Source: Qaidamihabitans albus (GTDB taxonomy: Bacteria; Actinomycetota; Actinomycetes; Mycobacteriales; Pseudonocardiaceae). From it: 64,000 nt of DNA. The stretch spans positions 1 to 64,000 of the forward strand of contig NZ_JAEHOB010000008.1 in NCBI RefSeq assembly GCF_016464705.1, in the 5' to 3' direction. Below are positions 10,369 to 18,724 of the stretch, in pieces. Below the pieces are notes generated by a model that saw only the letters and a list, made by a program, of their open reading frames with translations, did not search any database and was not told the origin of the DNA. Made by a program: the position numbers and the translations under genes. The stretch's first letter is position 1. Every line of letters starts with the position of its first letter.

Positions 10369-10518
10369 CCGCGAGTTCCCCGCCTGGACCCGCGAGTTGT
10401 GCCCTCGAGCCGGCGAGTTGCCCGCCTGAACCTGCGAGTTGCCCGTCCGGCGGCCCTCAACGTGCAACCCGCGGGCCTGGATGCAGAACTCGTGGGCTGG
10501 AGCGGGGGACTCGCGGGC
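10369..10518. repeat. 21-bp tandem repeats inside a larger inverted repeat
   Basis: Four imperfect head-to-tail 21-bp units starting near 10371, each beginning with (C/G/T)GCGAGTT followed by a GCCCGCCTGGACC-like half. The last unit is slightly longer. On the right side, AACTCGTGGG and GACTCGCGGG around 10488-10517 are inverted versions, so the outer ends (CCGCGAGT...CCCCGC and its complement) can pair. It fills the gap between two convergent genes and probably folds into a terminator-like structure. Unit length and variation do not fit CRISPR. Confidence 0.7.
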
Positions 10519-11706
10519 TTATCCGGCCGCCGCGGACATCGTCGCGAAGTTCGCGCGGTACTGGTCGTACAGCTTCCCGATGTTGGTCTGGATCATCGCC
10601 TCGTCGTTGCGCCGCAGGGAAGTCTGGTTGAAGTTCGGGCTGCCGGTGAAGACCCGCCTGGCATTCCGGTCGCCGTCGAACTCACCCTCGACGAGCAGGT
10701 ACTTCGAGTGGATGCGGCCGGGCAGCGCGCGGGCGTCGTCGAGCTCGTACAGCTCGATGTCCGGACCGGCCGAAAGGACCTCCCGGACCTCGGCGTCCAG
10801 CTTGCCGTGCACGACGGCGACCGAGCAGCCCTCACCGGCGAGCTCCGCGATCCGCTCCGCGATGGCGATCCGGTAGGTGTCCCATTCGGACATACCGATA
10901 CGGACGGTGGTGCCGCCTGCGCAGCCGACCTTGGCCAGATTCTCGACGATCGGGTCGCCTTCCGCCCTCGGGAAGAAGTACGCAGTCACCGCGCCGCCCC
11001 GCATGCCGGTCGTCACCTCGCGGTAGTAGTCGCTCGTCCGCCGTTCCGCGGCCAGGTCCTCGAAGTACGAGCCGTACGCCTGGAAGAGGCGGGTGTTGCC
11101 GACGAACGTCGTCGCGTTGTTCCAGTACGTCGACGAGTTGAGGTCCGTGAAGTTGGCCGAGGACTGGACGACCACATCGGACCTGCCGCCGGTGCGCGAG
11201 AACAGGTAGAACTTGTTGTGCTGCCCCTTGTTCCCGATGCACGCCGCGGTGTTGCCCTCCGGGGAGAGACCCGTGCAGACGTGCAGCCAGGAGCGCCGCG
11301 TCTCGTCGGTGCCGATCTCGTCACGCAGCGCGTGCACCGCGGGGTTGTCGACCTGCCAGCCGTCGAGTACGAGTTGCACGTCCACGCCTCGCCGGTGCGC
11401 GTCGATGAGCTCGTTCGCGAAGTCCATACCGGCGTCGCCGGAGATGACGAAGTGGGCGATGCGGATCCGGGAACCGCTCGGCGCCTGGTGCACGAGATCG
11501 CAGATCCGCCGCACGATCGCGGTCGGATCGCCGGCGGCCGGGTCGTTGAACACGGCGCCGGTGGTCACCGGGGTTACCGGGGCGTCGCGGCACGGCCGCA
11601 CGCTCTCCGCCGCCGTGGCACCACCGGCAGGCGCCGAGACGATCGCCATCGCGAGCGCGGCGGTCAACAGCGACGACAGCGGCAACAGGACTGACTTGAC
11701 ACGCAT
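10519..11706 (-). CDS. secreted phospholipase D-like (HKD) protein
   Basis: Exported member of the phospholipase D superfamily, 395 residues. A Sec-type signal peptide (MRVKSVLLPLSSLLTAALAM, then an Ala-rich cleavage region) is followed by two HKD half-sites: HNKFYLFS at residue 163 with SSANFTDLN, and HSKYLLVEGEFDGD at residue 333 with TGSPNFNQTS. The start at 11706 has a clear GGAAGG ribosome site; a further 20 codons upstream are open but would spoil the signal peptide. It is divergent from the LacI-controlled operon, and the upstream operator pair at 11837-11864 could affect it. It could be a phospholipase or another phosphodiesterase of the superfamily. Confidence 0.88.
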   Translation of the reverse strand: MRVKSVLLPLSSLLTAALAMAIVSAPAGGATAAESVRPCRDAPVTPVTTGAVFNDPAAGDPTAIVRRICDLVHQAPSGSRIRIAHFVISGDAGMDFANELIDAHRRGVDVQLVLDGWQVDNPAVHALRDEIGTDETRRSWLHVCTGLSPEGNTAACIGNKGQHNKFYLFSRTGGRSDVVVQSSANFTDLNSSTYWNNATTFVGNTRLFQAYGSYFEDLAAERRTSDYYREVTTGMRGGAVTAYFFPRAEGDPIVENLAKVGCAGGTTVRIGMSEWDTYRIAIAERIAELAGEGCSVAVVHGKLDAEVREVLSAGPDIELYELDDARALPGRIHSKYLLVEGEFDGDRNARRVFTGSPNFNQTSLRRNDEAMIQTNIGKLYDQYRANFATMSAAAG

Positions 11707-11836
11707 TGATCGTTTCCTTCCGTCCGGGGCCACGTTGCCCGGGAGCCGATAACGGAGCACCAACAACCGGTGAAGGTCAGCGGCCGATCAGGAGACCGTC
11801 GTTGTGGAAGAGCTTCGCCACCGAGCCGAGCTCGTC

Positions 11837-11864
11837 ACATTAACGTTAAAGTTAACGTTAATGT
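11837..11864. promoter_or_regulatory. double palindromic operator (upstream pair)
   Basis: 28-bp inverted repeat with perfect 13-bp arms around a 2-nt centre. It consists of two complete TTAACGTTAA palindromes at 11840-11849 and 11852-11861, their CG centres 12 bp apart. A central CpG palindrome is typical of LacI-family operators. It lies about 130 bp upstream of the phospholipase D-like start and 120 bp upstream of the main promoter, so looping or control of both directions is possible. Confidence 0.7.
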
Positions 11865-11956
11865 AGGCGGCGACCAGACGTTACTTGTCACGATCTGGCG
11901 CTGTCAAGGTTCGCCAGGTGAAACGAAGGGCGTGGCCATTTCGCCTGGCGCGACCG

Positions 11957-11985
11957 TTGACTCGGATGCGGCGGCAAGTTAACGT
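11957..11985 (+). promoter_or_regulatory. promoter of the LacI-regulated transport operon
   Basis: TTGACT (11957-11962) and TAACGT (11980-11985) are separated by 17 nt, the best consensus-like promoter in the window. The -10 box is embedded in the operator at 11978, so repressor binding would block it. The predicted start of transcription is about 11992. Confidence 0.65.
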
Positions 11986-11989
11986 TCAT
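11978..11989. promoter_or_regulatory. operator overlapping the -10 box
   Basis: GTTAACGTTCAT, sharing the GTTAACGTT core with the upstream pair. It covers the -10 box of the operon promoter. Confidence 0.65.
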
Positions 11990-12010
11990 GCGACTTCAAT
12001 TAGCGCTCAC

Positions 12011-12022
12011 GTTAACGTTCAT
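12011..12022. promoter_or_regulatory. operator downstream of the promoter
   Basis: A second exact copy of GTTAACGTTCAT, its centre 33 bp (about three helical turns) from the -10 operator, within the predicted 5' untranslated region. Two sites on one helix face fit cooperative repression. Confidence 0.65.
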
Positions 12023-12055
12023 CTGAGTGCGCCTTCTCCTTAGGAGCATGAGACC

Positions 12056-13021
12056 TTGGGTAAGACCGATGACGCGGCCCTTGCCGGCCACCTGCGGCGG
12101 GCGATGCTCGACGCCGACCCGGCGCTGTCCCGTTTCAACCCGCTGTCCCGCATCCTCGTGTTCGACCAGTTCGACTCGGGCACGCACGGCTGGACCGAGC
12201 TGATCGGCAACCACGACGGCGAGGGCAACCTCGACACCGTCGACGACCACATGCGGGACTTCCGCCCGCCGCAACTGAGCTCCTGCACGTTCTTCGACGT
12301 CGGCACGCACGGCGCGATGAGCGGGACCTACGCGCTCAAGGTCGCCACCCGCCCGATCGCCGGGCACACCGCGGTGGCCATCCGAAGGCTGACCATGGCG
12401 AAGAAGGGCCGGGTGCAGTTCGAGACCTACTTCACCTACAAGGCCGAGGCGGCCTCGGCCGAGAACGGGGCGGCGAACCAGGCCGGCGCCGGGGAGTGGG
12501 ACGGCAACATCCACCCCTCCGAGCAGCAGTTCGGGGCGTTCACCGTCGCCACCGACATCTGCGACGACCGCGGCGTTCGCTACCACTGCGTCGCGCGATA
12601 CCAGAACACCGATCTCGACAACCGGTTCACCCGGCGCTGGATGTACCCGGTCGTGCCCGAGCCAACCCCTCGCGAACACCTCGAGGGCAAGGCGAAACTG
12701 GGCCGCACCGACGACTTCACCGCGCCGAACCCGGACGACTGGCGGTATTTCGGCGAACCGCAGTCCTTCTGCTACAACGAGGTTCCGACCAAGGTCAACT
12801 GGCACTACCTGCGCTGGCAGATCGACACCGAACTGCAGCGCAACGTGGAGCTGCAGGTCAACGACCAGGTCTTCGACATGCGAGACGTACCCGTGCCCGC
12901 ATACGCGGAGCGCTACGACGCGCTCGACAACCTGCTCAACTTCTACGTCAGCACGCGCACGCACACCAATGTCAGGAACTTCCTCTTCCTGGACTCGGTC
13001 CTCGTCTCGGTGGATTGGTAG
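12056..13021 (+). CDS. uncharacterised protein, first gene of the LacI-regulated operon
   Basis: 321-residue protein that I cannot assign to a characterised family. TTG start with a TTAGGAG ribosome site about 9 nt upstream; a nearby ATG at 12048 is in another frame that soon stops. There is no signal peptide or membrane segment. Visible blocks are FDQFDSGTHGWTELIGNHDG near residue 37, SGTYALKVATRP near 90, a GRVQFETYFTYK strand, a Cys-containing middle (SFCYNEVPTKVNWHYLRWQI) and a C-terminal FLFLDSVLVSVDW. This alternation resembles a beta-sandwich of the carbohydrate-binding or concanavalin type, which is inference. It sits 10 nt before the next gene and upstream of a binding protein and importer, so it may handle the imported ligand. 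Confidence 0.8.
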   Translation: MGKTDDAALAGHLRRAMLDADPALSRFNPLSRILVFDQFDSGTHGWTELIGNHDGEGNLDTVDDHMRDFRPPQLSSCTFFDVGTHGAMSGTYALKVATRPIAGHTAVAIRRLTMAKKGRVQFETYFTYKAEAASAENGAANQAGAGEWDGNIHPSEQQFGAFTVATDICDDRGVRYHCVARYQNTDLDNRFTRRWMYPVVPEPTPREHLEGKAKLGRTDDFTAPNPDDWRYFGEPQSFCYNEVPTKVNWHYLRWQIDTELQRNVELQVNDQVFDMRDVPVPAYAERYDALDNLLNFYVSTRTHTNVRNFLFLDSVLVSVDW

Positions 13022-13031
13022 GTAGGTCTAC

Positions 13032-13367
13032 ATGCGACAGTCGCAAGCCGCGGTACTCGAGCGTTACCGGATCCTCGAAGGGGAGTTCGCCACCGAGCCG
13101 TACGAGGCAGGCTGGGCCACCGAGGCACGCTGGTTCGTGCAGGTGCTCAGGTCGTCCAGCCCGGACACCAAGCTGGTGCTCACCACGCAGATCTCCCCGG
13201 ACGGCCTGCACTGGTGCGACGCCGGGGATCCTCCGCAGGTCGCCGAGGGGGAGGGAATGGTGTCCTGGCCGGTGCGGGAGTTCGGGCAGTGGCTGCGGGT
13301 CAGGGGATCCGTCGAGGGAGACGAAGGCTCGGTCAAGGTTCTGATCTACCTCACGCTCAAGAGCTGA
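13032..13367 (+). CDS. uncharacterised small protein of the transport operon
   Basis: 111-residue protein of unknown family. It has no signal peptide or transmembrane segment and appears beta-rich: RWFVQVLRSSS, KLVLTTQISPDGLHWCDAG, FGQWLRVRGSVEGDEGSVKV. The ISPDGLHW pattern recalls repeated beta-domains that face solvent loops, but no enzyme motif is seen. It lies 10 nt after the preceding unknown gene and 15 nt before the binding-protein gene, which strongly suggests a shared transcript and a linked function with the 321-residue protein. Confidence 0.75.
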   Translation: MRQSQAAVLERYRILEGEFATEPYEAGWATEARWFVQVLRSSSPDTKLVLTTQISPDGLHWCDAGDPPQVAEGEGMVSWPVREFGQWLRVRGSVEGDEGSVKVLIYLTLKS

Positions 13368-13382
13368 GCATAGGAGAGACAC

Positions 13383-14900
13383 ATGGTGACCACGTACAAC
13401 CGGCGAAGCTTCCTCAAGATCAGCAGCATCGGCCTCGCGAGCGCCTATCTCGCCGCGTGCAGTGTCGGTGGCGGTGACCGCAACGCCGCCGAGCAGGCAC
13501 TGCGGGCCGCGTTCGCCCAGCCGATCAACGACCTCGACCCGCACGGGCCGAGCAGCGTCGACGAGAGCACGCTGCTGGCCGGACGGCTCATCTACGACAC
13601 GCTGATCAGACGCAACGGCGACAAGCTCGAACCGGGCGTCGCCACGTCGTGGGAGCAGACGGACCCGACGACCTGGGTCTTCACCCTGCGCGACGACGTC
13701 ACGTTCCACGATGGCACCCCGCTCACCGCACGCGACGTCAAGGCATCGCTCGAACGCGTCAAGGAAGCCGGCACCGCGCAGTCCGCGCTGTGGACATCGG
13801 TGTCCTCGGTCGAGGCGACGGGCGACCACGCGCTGCGCATCACCACCGAGCAGCCGCTGGGCACGATGCCCGTGAACCTGACGCTGATGTTCATCCTGCC
13901 CGCCGACAAAATGGACAGTGAGGGGTTCTTCCGCAAGCCGATCGGCAGTGGGCCTTTCCGCGTCGAGTCGTTCACGCCCTCCGACGAGCTGGAGCTGGTC
14001 GCGGTCGACTACTGGAACGGCAAGCCGAAGCTCGCCAAGGTGACCCTGCCCTACATTCCGGAGACCTCCAGCCAGATCACCGCGCTGCGCACCGGCGACC
14101 TCAGCATCCTGTGGCCGGTTCCGCCGGACCAGCTCCGTGAACTGGAGGGTGTGGACGGCATCCGGCTGGAGACGGTGCCCAGCTACGTCTACTACTTCAA
14201 CTGGTTCAACTGCGGGCGCGAGCCGTTCACCGACCCGCGGGTGCGCAGGGCCATGTGGCGGGCGGTGGACGTCGCCGGGATCGTGAAGAACCTCTTCGGC
14301 GCCGGTGCCGAGGTCATGACGGCGCCGGTCCCTTCGACGGTGTTCGGCCACGCCCCGCAGGAGCCCTACGCCTACGATCCCGACGCGGCCGCGCGCGAGC
14401 TCGCCGAGGCGGGCCTCGGCGACGGGTTCCGCACGTCGCTGATGTGGTTCGGCGACACCGGGCCGCTCGCGGACGGGCTCGCCCAGGCGATGATCTCCGA
14501 CTGGGCAAAGATCGGTGTGACCGTCGAGCCGCAGAGCCTGGAGAAGGCCGAGTGGCTGCGGCGGCTCAACGCCAAGGAGTTCGACATGGACCTGCAGACC
14601 AACACCGTGACCACGGGCGACGCCGACTTCACCCTCGGCAGGCTGTACGACTCCGAGGCCGACCGGATGGGCTACCGCAACCCGGAGCTCGACACGATCC
14701 TGCGGCAGGCCCACGAGAACTCGGACCGTGACCGGCGCAGCGAGCTCTACAGCCGGGCCTGCAAGATCATCTGGGAGGATGCGGTCGGCATCTTCCCGGC
14801 CGCGCTGATCAGCACCTACGGTCTGCGCGACACCATCGACGGTTTCGAGCCTGCGCCGAGCAACCAGCCCGACCTGCGCGGCGTCACGCTGGCCACCTGA
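13383..14900 (+). CDS. ABC transporter substrate-binding lipoprotein, family 5 (peptide/nickel type)
   Basis: Extracellular solute-binding protein of the SBP_bac_5 family, 505 residues, anchored outside the membrane. The N-terminus carries a twin-arginine motif (NRRSFLK, Arg7-Arg8) and a lipobox LAAC with Cys26, so it is probably exported folded by Tat and lipidated. The family hallmark WVFTLRDDVTFHDGTPLTA and the segment YYFNWFNCGREPFTDPRVRR are present. It precedes the LacI gene by 11 nt and the cognate permeases and ATPases follow. Family members bind oligopeptides, but also oligosaccharides, opines or nickel; a LacI regulator hints at a sugar-like ligand. Confidence 0.93.
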   Translation: MVTTYNRRSFLKISSIGLASAYLAACSVGGGDRNAAEQALRAAFAQPINDLDPHGPSSVDESTLLAGRLIYDTLIRRNGDKLEPGVATSWEQTDPTTWVFTLRDDVTFHDGTPLTARDVKASLERVKEAGTAQSALWTSVSSVEATGDHALRITTEQPLGTMPVNLTLMFILPADKMDSEGFFRKPIGSGPFRVESFTPSDELELVAVDYWNGKPKLAKVTLPYIPETSSQITALRTGDLSILWPVPPDQLRELEGVDGIRLETVPSYVYYFNWFNCGREPFTDPRVRRAMWRAVDVAGIVKNLFGAGAEVMTAPVPSTVFGHAPQEPYAYDPDAAARELAEAGLGDGFRTSLMWFGDTGPLADGLAQAMISDWAKIGVTVEPQSLEKAEWLRRLNAKEFDMDLQTNTVTTGDADFTLGRLYDSEADRMGYRNPELDTILRQAHENSDRDRRSELYSRACKIIWEDAVGIFPAALISTYGLRDTIDGFEPAPSNQPDLRGVTLAT

Positions 14901-14911
14901 GGGAGCGATCC

Positions 14912-15958
14912 ATGGTCGAGTCACGACGGGTGACGTTGAAGGACATCGCGAGGTCGCTCGGGGTGTCGGTCAACACGGTGTCCCGGGCGCTGACCGGAAA
15001 GGACAGCGTCGGCGAGGAGACCCGCGCGCGGATCAAGGCCGAGGCCGACCGCCTCGGTTACGTCCCCAACTCGATGGCCCGCTCCCTCGTGCTCGGCTCG
15101 GCGATGACCCTCGGCCTGGTCATCACCAACCCGTCGAACCCGTTCTACGCCCAGCTCATCAGCACGATCGAGCAGCGCGGCCGCGTGCACGGGTACTCGC
15201 TCATGCTGCTGGTCACCGAGGAGAGCCCGGAGGGCGACCAGGCCGCGGCGGAGACCCTCCTGCGGTGGGGGGTCGACGGCGCGCTGGTCGTGCCGGTGCA
15301 GGGCGACGGCGAGCACTGGGACCGGCTCAACGAGTCCGGGGTGCCACTGGTCTGCCTCAACCGTGACTTCCCCGCGCTGGATCTCGACTTCATCGGCGTC
15401 GACTACGAGCACGGCGCGTACGAGGCCGCCCGGCACCTGATCGACGGCGGCGCGCGCAGGTTGTGCCTGCTGGAGGAGGACCTGCCGATCTCGCCGGTCG
15501 CGGACCGCACGGCGGGCTTTCGCCGGGCGCTGGCCGACTCCGGCATCGCGCCCGGCGCCGACCCGGTGCTCTCGGTCCCCACCCGGCGCCGGGAATCCCT
15601 TGCCCTGCCGTGGGAACCGGCCGACGCCTACCGGCTCGCGCAGGAGATCGTGCACGGCGGTGACCTGCCGGACGCGATCATGGTCGGCAACGACTACTTC
15701 GCGCTCGGCGTCTACCGGGCGCTGAACGAGGCCGGCCTGCGGGTCCCCGGCGACGTGCTCGTCGGCGGGTTCGGTGACCATCCGTTCGCCGCGTACCTCA
15801 ATCCCCCGCTGACCACCGTCCGGCTGCCCGCCGCGGACATCGGGACCACGGCCGTTGATCTGCTGCTGCGGCGCGTGAAGGGCCGTGACGACCAGGAGCC
15901 CACGGAGAAGCGGCGGCTGCGCTCGGAACTCGTCGAGCGCGCCTCCAGCCGGGCCTGA
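14912..15958 (+). CDS. LacI-family transcriptional regulator
   Basis: 348-residue repressor with an N-terminal LacI helix-turn-helix (VTLKDIARSLGVSVNTVSRA) and hinge helix LGYVPNSMARSLV, followed by a periplasmic-binding-protein-like sensor domain (LGLVITNPSNPFYAQLIS, and VGGFGDHPFAAYLNPPLTTV). It is embedded inside the transport operon, between the binding protein and the first permease. The four TTAACGTT palindromes upstream of 12056 are the obvious operators, giving autoregulated control by the transported ligand. Ligand unknown. Confidence 0.95.
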   Translation: MVESRRVTLKDIARSLGVSVNTVSRALTGKDSVGEETRARIKAEADRLGYVPNSMARSLVLGSAMTLGLVITNPSNPFYAQLISTIEQRGRVHGYSLMLLVTEESPEGDQAAAETLLRWGVDGALVVPVQGDGEHWDRLNESGVPLVCLNRDFPALDLDFIGVDYEHGAYEAARHLIDGGARRLCLLEEDLPISPVADRTAGFRRALADSGIAPGADPVLSVPTRRRESLALPWEPADAYRLAQEIVHGGDLPDAIMVGNDYFALGVYRALNEAGLRVPGDVLVGGFGDHPFAAYLNPPLTTVRLPAADIGTTAVDLLLRRVKGRDDQEPTEKRRLRSELVERASSRA

Positions 15959-15984
15959 ACCAAGCACCGAGAGAGCACAGTGAC

Positions 15985-16911
15985 GTGATCATCTACGTGG
16001 CACGCCGGCTATGGCAGTCGGCATTCCTGATCTTCGGCGCCATCACCATCGTGTTTCTGGTGCTGCGGGTCATCCCGGGCGACCCGGCGTCGCTCATCCT
16101 GGGCAGCCAGGCCACGCCGGAGGAGCTCGAGGCACTGCGGCAGGAGATGGGCCTGAGCGACCCGCTGCCGGTGCAGTACGTGCGCCACCTCGGTGAGGTC
16201 GTGCGGCTGGACTTCGGCGAGTCGTGGCGTCTCGGTGGCGACGCGTTCGCGGGTGTCGTGGAGCGACTGCCCGCCACCCTCACGCTGGCCGGGTACGCAC
16301 TGGTGCTGACGCTGCTCATCGGCTTCCCGCTGGGAGTGCACGCCGCAAGGCACACCGGACAGCTTGTCGACCGGCTCGTGTCCTACCTCTCGCTGACCGG
16401 CCAGGCGCTGCCGTCGTTCTGGGTCGGCATCATGCTCGTGCTGATCTTCTCGCGGATGCTGGACATCCTGCCCGGTACCGCGGACGGCACGCCACAGGCA
16501 CTGGTGCTGCCCGCGTTCACGCTCGCGCTGCCGTTCCTCGGCTGGCTCGCGCGGCTGGTCCGCAACGGCACGCTGGAGGAGCTGGGCAAGGACTACGTCC
16601 GCACCGCCCGGTCCAAGGGGTTGTCCGAGCGCGTGGTCTTCAACGTCCACGTGCTGCGCAACACGCTCACCCCCGTGGTGACGGTGCTCGGCCTCGTACT
16701 CGGCAACTTCATCGCCGACGCGGTGATCATCGAGCAGGTGTTCGCGTGGCCCGGCATCGGCTCGCTGATGGTCGAGTCCATCGTCAACCGGGACTACGCC
16801 GTCGCCGAGGCGGCGATCGTCCTGATCGCCGTGTTCTACATCGGACTCAACCTGCTTGTCGACGTCCTCTACTTCTATCTCGACCCGAGAATCACGCTGG
16901 AGACCGTATGA
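15985..16911 (+). CDS. ABC transporter permease (DppB/OppB type)
   Basis: 308-residue inner-membrane permease with an N-terminal helix and five further core helices. The start is VARRLWQSAFLIFGAITIVF-like and includes the family mark RVIPGDPASLILG and the ATPase-docking EAA loop ELGKDYVRTARSKGLSERVV. The GTG at 15985 lies 27 nt after the LacI stop. Its TGA overlaps the next ATG (ATGA), so the two permeases are translationally coupled. It forms the membrane pore with the protein encoded from 16908. Confidence 0.93.
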   Translation: MIIYVARRLWQSAFLIFGAITIVFLVLRVIPGDPASLILGSQATPEELEALRQEMGLSDPLPVQYVRHLGEVVRLDFGESWRLGGDAFAGVVERLPATLTLAGYALVLTLLIGFPLGVHAARHTGQLVDRLVSYLSLTGQALPSFWVGIMLVLIFSRMLDILPGTADGTPQALVLPAFTLALPFLGWLARLVRNGTLEELGKDYVRTARSKGLSERVVFNVHVLRNTLTPVVTVLGLVLGNFIADAVIIEQVFAWPGIGSLMVESIVNRDYAVAEAAIVLIAVFYIGLNLLVDVLYFYLDPRITLETV

Positions 16912-17738
16912 AGTCGAAGGCCGCCAGGTTCGCAGCCGGAGTGCTGGCGCTGTTCGTGCTCGTCGCCGTGTTCGGACCGCTGCTGATTCCGTACGACAGC
17001 GTGTCCACCGGGGTGGCCGACCGGCTGCTGCCGCCGGGCAGCACCCGCTCCGACGGCGCGTTCGCGCCGCTGGGCACCGATCAGCTCGGCCGGGACGTGC
17101 TCGCCCAGGTGGTCGCCGGCTCGCGCGTCTCGCTGCTGGTGGCGGTGACCGTGGTGGTGGTCGCCGGGCTGCTCGGGCTCGCGCTCGGACTGCTCGCGGG
17201 CTACTACGGCGGATGGCTGGACACGATCATCTCCCGGATCGGCGACATGCAGCTCGCGTTCCCCAGCATCCTGCTGGCGATTCTGCTCGCGGGTGCCCTC
17301 GGGCCGAGCCTCACCAACGTGATCATCGCGCTTGCGGTTACTCGCTGGGTGATCTTCGCCAGGGTCGTGCGCGGTTCGGCGCTGTCGACGCGCGGCCGGG
17401 AGTTCGTCGACTCGGCGCGGGTGATGGGGGCAGGCGACCTGCGCATCATGGCGCGCTACATCTACCCTTCCTGCGTACAGCCGTTGCTGGTCGCGGCGAC
17501 CGTCCAGGTGGGACTGACGATGGTCGCCGAGGCGGCGCTGAGCTTTCTCGGCCTCGGCGTGCCCATCGACCAGGCGTCGTGGGGATCGACGATCGCCAAC
17601 GGCCGCGACTACCTGGCCTCGGCGTGGTGGATCGCGGCGATTCCGGGGCTCGCGCTGACCCTGGTGGTGATCTGCATCGGGCTGCTGGGTGACGCGGCGC
17701 GGGAAGGTGCCGATCCGGCGAAGGCGGTGGTCCGATGA
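16908..17738 (+). CDS. ABC transporter permease (DppC/OppC type)
   Basis: 276-residue second permease subunit. The typical N-terminal helix is followed by PLGTDQLGRDVLAQVV, the DppC-family signature, and an EAA loop STRGREFVDSARVMGAGD. ATG 16908 is chosen because it overlaps the preceding stop (ATGA) and begins the family N-terminus, although the frame is open back to 16224. The stop overlaps the ATPase start at 17735, again as ATGA. Confidence 0.93.
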   Translation: MKSKAARFAAGVLALFVLVAVFGPLLIPYDSVSTGVADRLLPPGSTRSDGAFAPLGTDQLGRDVLAQVVAGSRVSLLVAVTVVVVAGLLGLALGLLAGYYGGWLDTIISRIGDMQLAFPSILLAILLAGALGPSLTNVIIALAVTRWVIFARVVRGSALSTRGREFVDSARVMGAGDLRIMARYIYPSCVQPLLVAATVQVGLTMVAEAALSFLGLGVPIDQASWGSTIANGRDYLASAWWIAAIPGLALTLVVICIGLLGDAAREGADPAKAVVR

Positions 17739-18724
17739 GCGCGCTGCTCGAGGTCTCCGGGCTGGCGGTCGCGTTCGGCGGCGTGCGGGCGGTTCGCGGC
17801 GTCTCCTTCAGCGTCGACGAAGGGCAGACGCTGGCGATCGTCGGCGAGTCCGGCAGCGGCAAGAGTCTCAGCTCGCTGGCCGTGCTCGGACTGCTTCCCG
17901 CGCAGGCACGGGTCGCGGCGGGCAGCGTCCGCTGGGACGGCCAGGACCTGCTCGCCCTCGAAGCCGACGAGCTGCGCCGGCTGCGTGGCGAGGAGCTGGC
18001 GATGATCTTCCAGGACCCGCTGAGCGCGCTGAACCCTGCGCTGACCGTCGGTTACCAGGTCGGGGAGATGTACCGTCGCCGCCGCGGGTTCGGCCGGGAG
18101 CAGGCGAAGCGGCAGGCGATCGAGGCCATGACCGAGGTCGGCATCCCGGACGCCGCCCGGCGCGCTGACGCCTACCCGCACGAGTTCTCCGGGGGGATGC
18201 GCCAGCGGGTGATGATCGCGATCGCGCTGGCCCTGCGGCCGAGGCTGCTCATCGCGGACGAGCCCACCACGGCGCTGGACGTCACCGTGCAGGCGCAGAT
18301 CCTCCGGCTGCTGCGCCGGCTGCAGCGCGACGGGCTGGCGATGATCATCATCAGCCACGATCTCGGGGTGGTGGCCCGGACCGCGCAGTCGGTGGTGGTG
18401 ATGTACGCGGGGCAGGCGGTCGAGTCGGGCACCGTCGCCGACGTCTATCCCGCGCCCGCGCACCCGTACACGCTCGGCCTGATGGCCGCGAGCCCTTCGG
18501 CCCGCGACGGCGGCAGGCAGGTGCGGCCGATCGACGGCTACCCGCCGGACCTGTCGTCGCTGCCCGGCGGCTGCACGTTCCATCCCCGCTGCCCGTTCGC
18601 GCGGGAGCGGTGCCGGACCGAGGAACCCACGCTGCGCCAGGTCGCCCCCGGCCGGGCCAGCGCGTGTCACTACGCGGAGGAGGTGCTCGCCCGTGGAGCG
18701 GCAGTCGACCACGCCGGTGCTTGA
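17735..18724 (+). CDS. ABC transporter ATP-binding protein (DppD/OppD type)
   Basis: 329-residue cytosolic ATPase. Walker [12 protein letters not shown]-loop [11 protein letters not shown], signature [12 protein letters not shown], Walker [14 protein letters not shown] and the H-loop ISHDLGVV are all intact. The C-terminal oligopeptide-transporter extension with [14 protein letters not shown] is present. The start overlaps the permease stop, and its end overlaps the next ATPase gene by 32 nt, so the pair is co-translated and presumably heterodimeric. Confidence 0.95.
   Translation: MSALLEVSGLAVAFGGVRAVRGVSFSVDEGQTLAIVGESGSGKSLSSLAVLGLLPAQARVAAGSVRWDGQDLLALEADELRRLRGEELAMIFQDPLSALNPALTVGYQVGEMYRRRRGFGREQAKRQAIEAMTEVGIPDAARRADAYPHEFSGGMRQRVMIAIALALRPRLLIADEPTTALDVTVQAQILRLLRRLQRDGLAMIIISHDLGVVARTAQSVVVMYAGQAVESGTVADVYPAPAHPYTLGLMAASPSARDGGRQVRPIDGYPPDLSSLPGGCTFHPRCPFARERCRTEEPTLRQVAPGRASACHYAEEVLARGAAVDHAGA

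Larger units (their letters stand above)
11707..12055. other. divergent intergenic region with four LacI-type half-palindrome sites
   Basis: 349 bp between the phospholipase D-like gene (minus) and the transport operon (plus). It is locally AT-richer than its surroundings and holds four TTAACGTT palindromes, a TTGACT/TAACGT promoter and the TTAGGAG ribosome site of the first operon gene. No coding potential is seen. Confidence 0.8.

Noticed and set aside
10369-10518. CRISPR array
   Set aside because: Units are 21 bp, contiguous without spacers, and variable; no cas genes are present.
12048-12055. ATG 12048 as start of the first operon gene
   Set aside because: It is in another frame that soon stops; TTG 12056 has the well-placed TTAGGAG site and a 321-codon frame.
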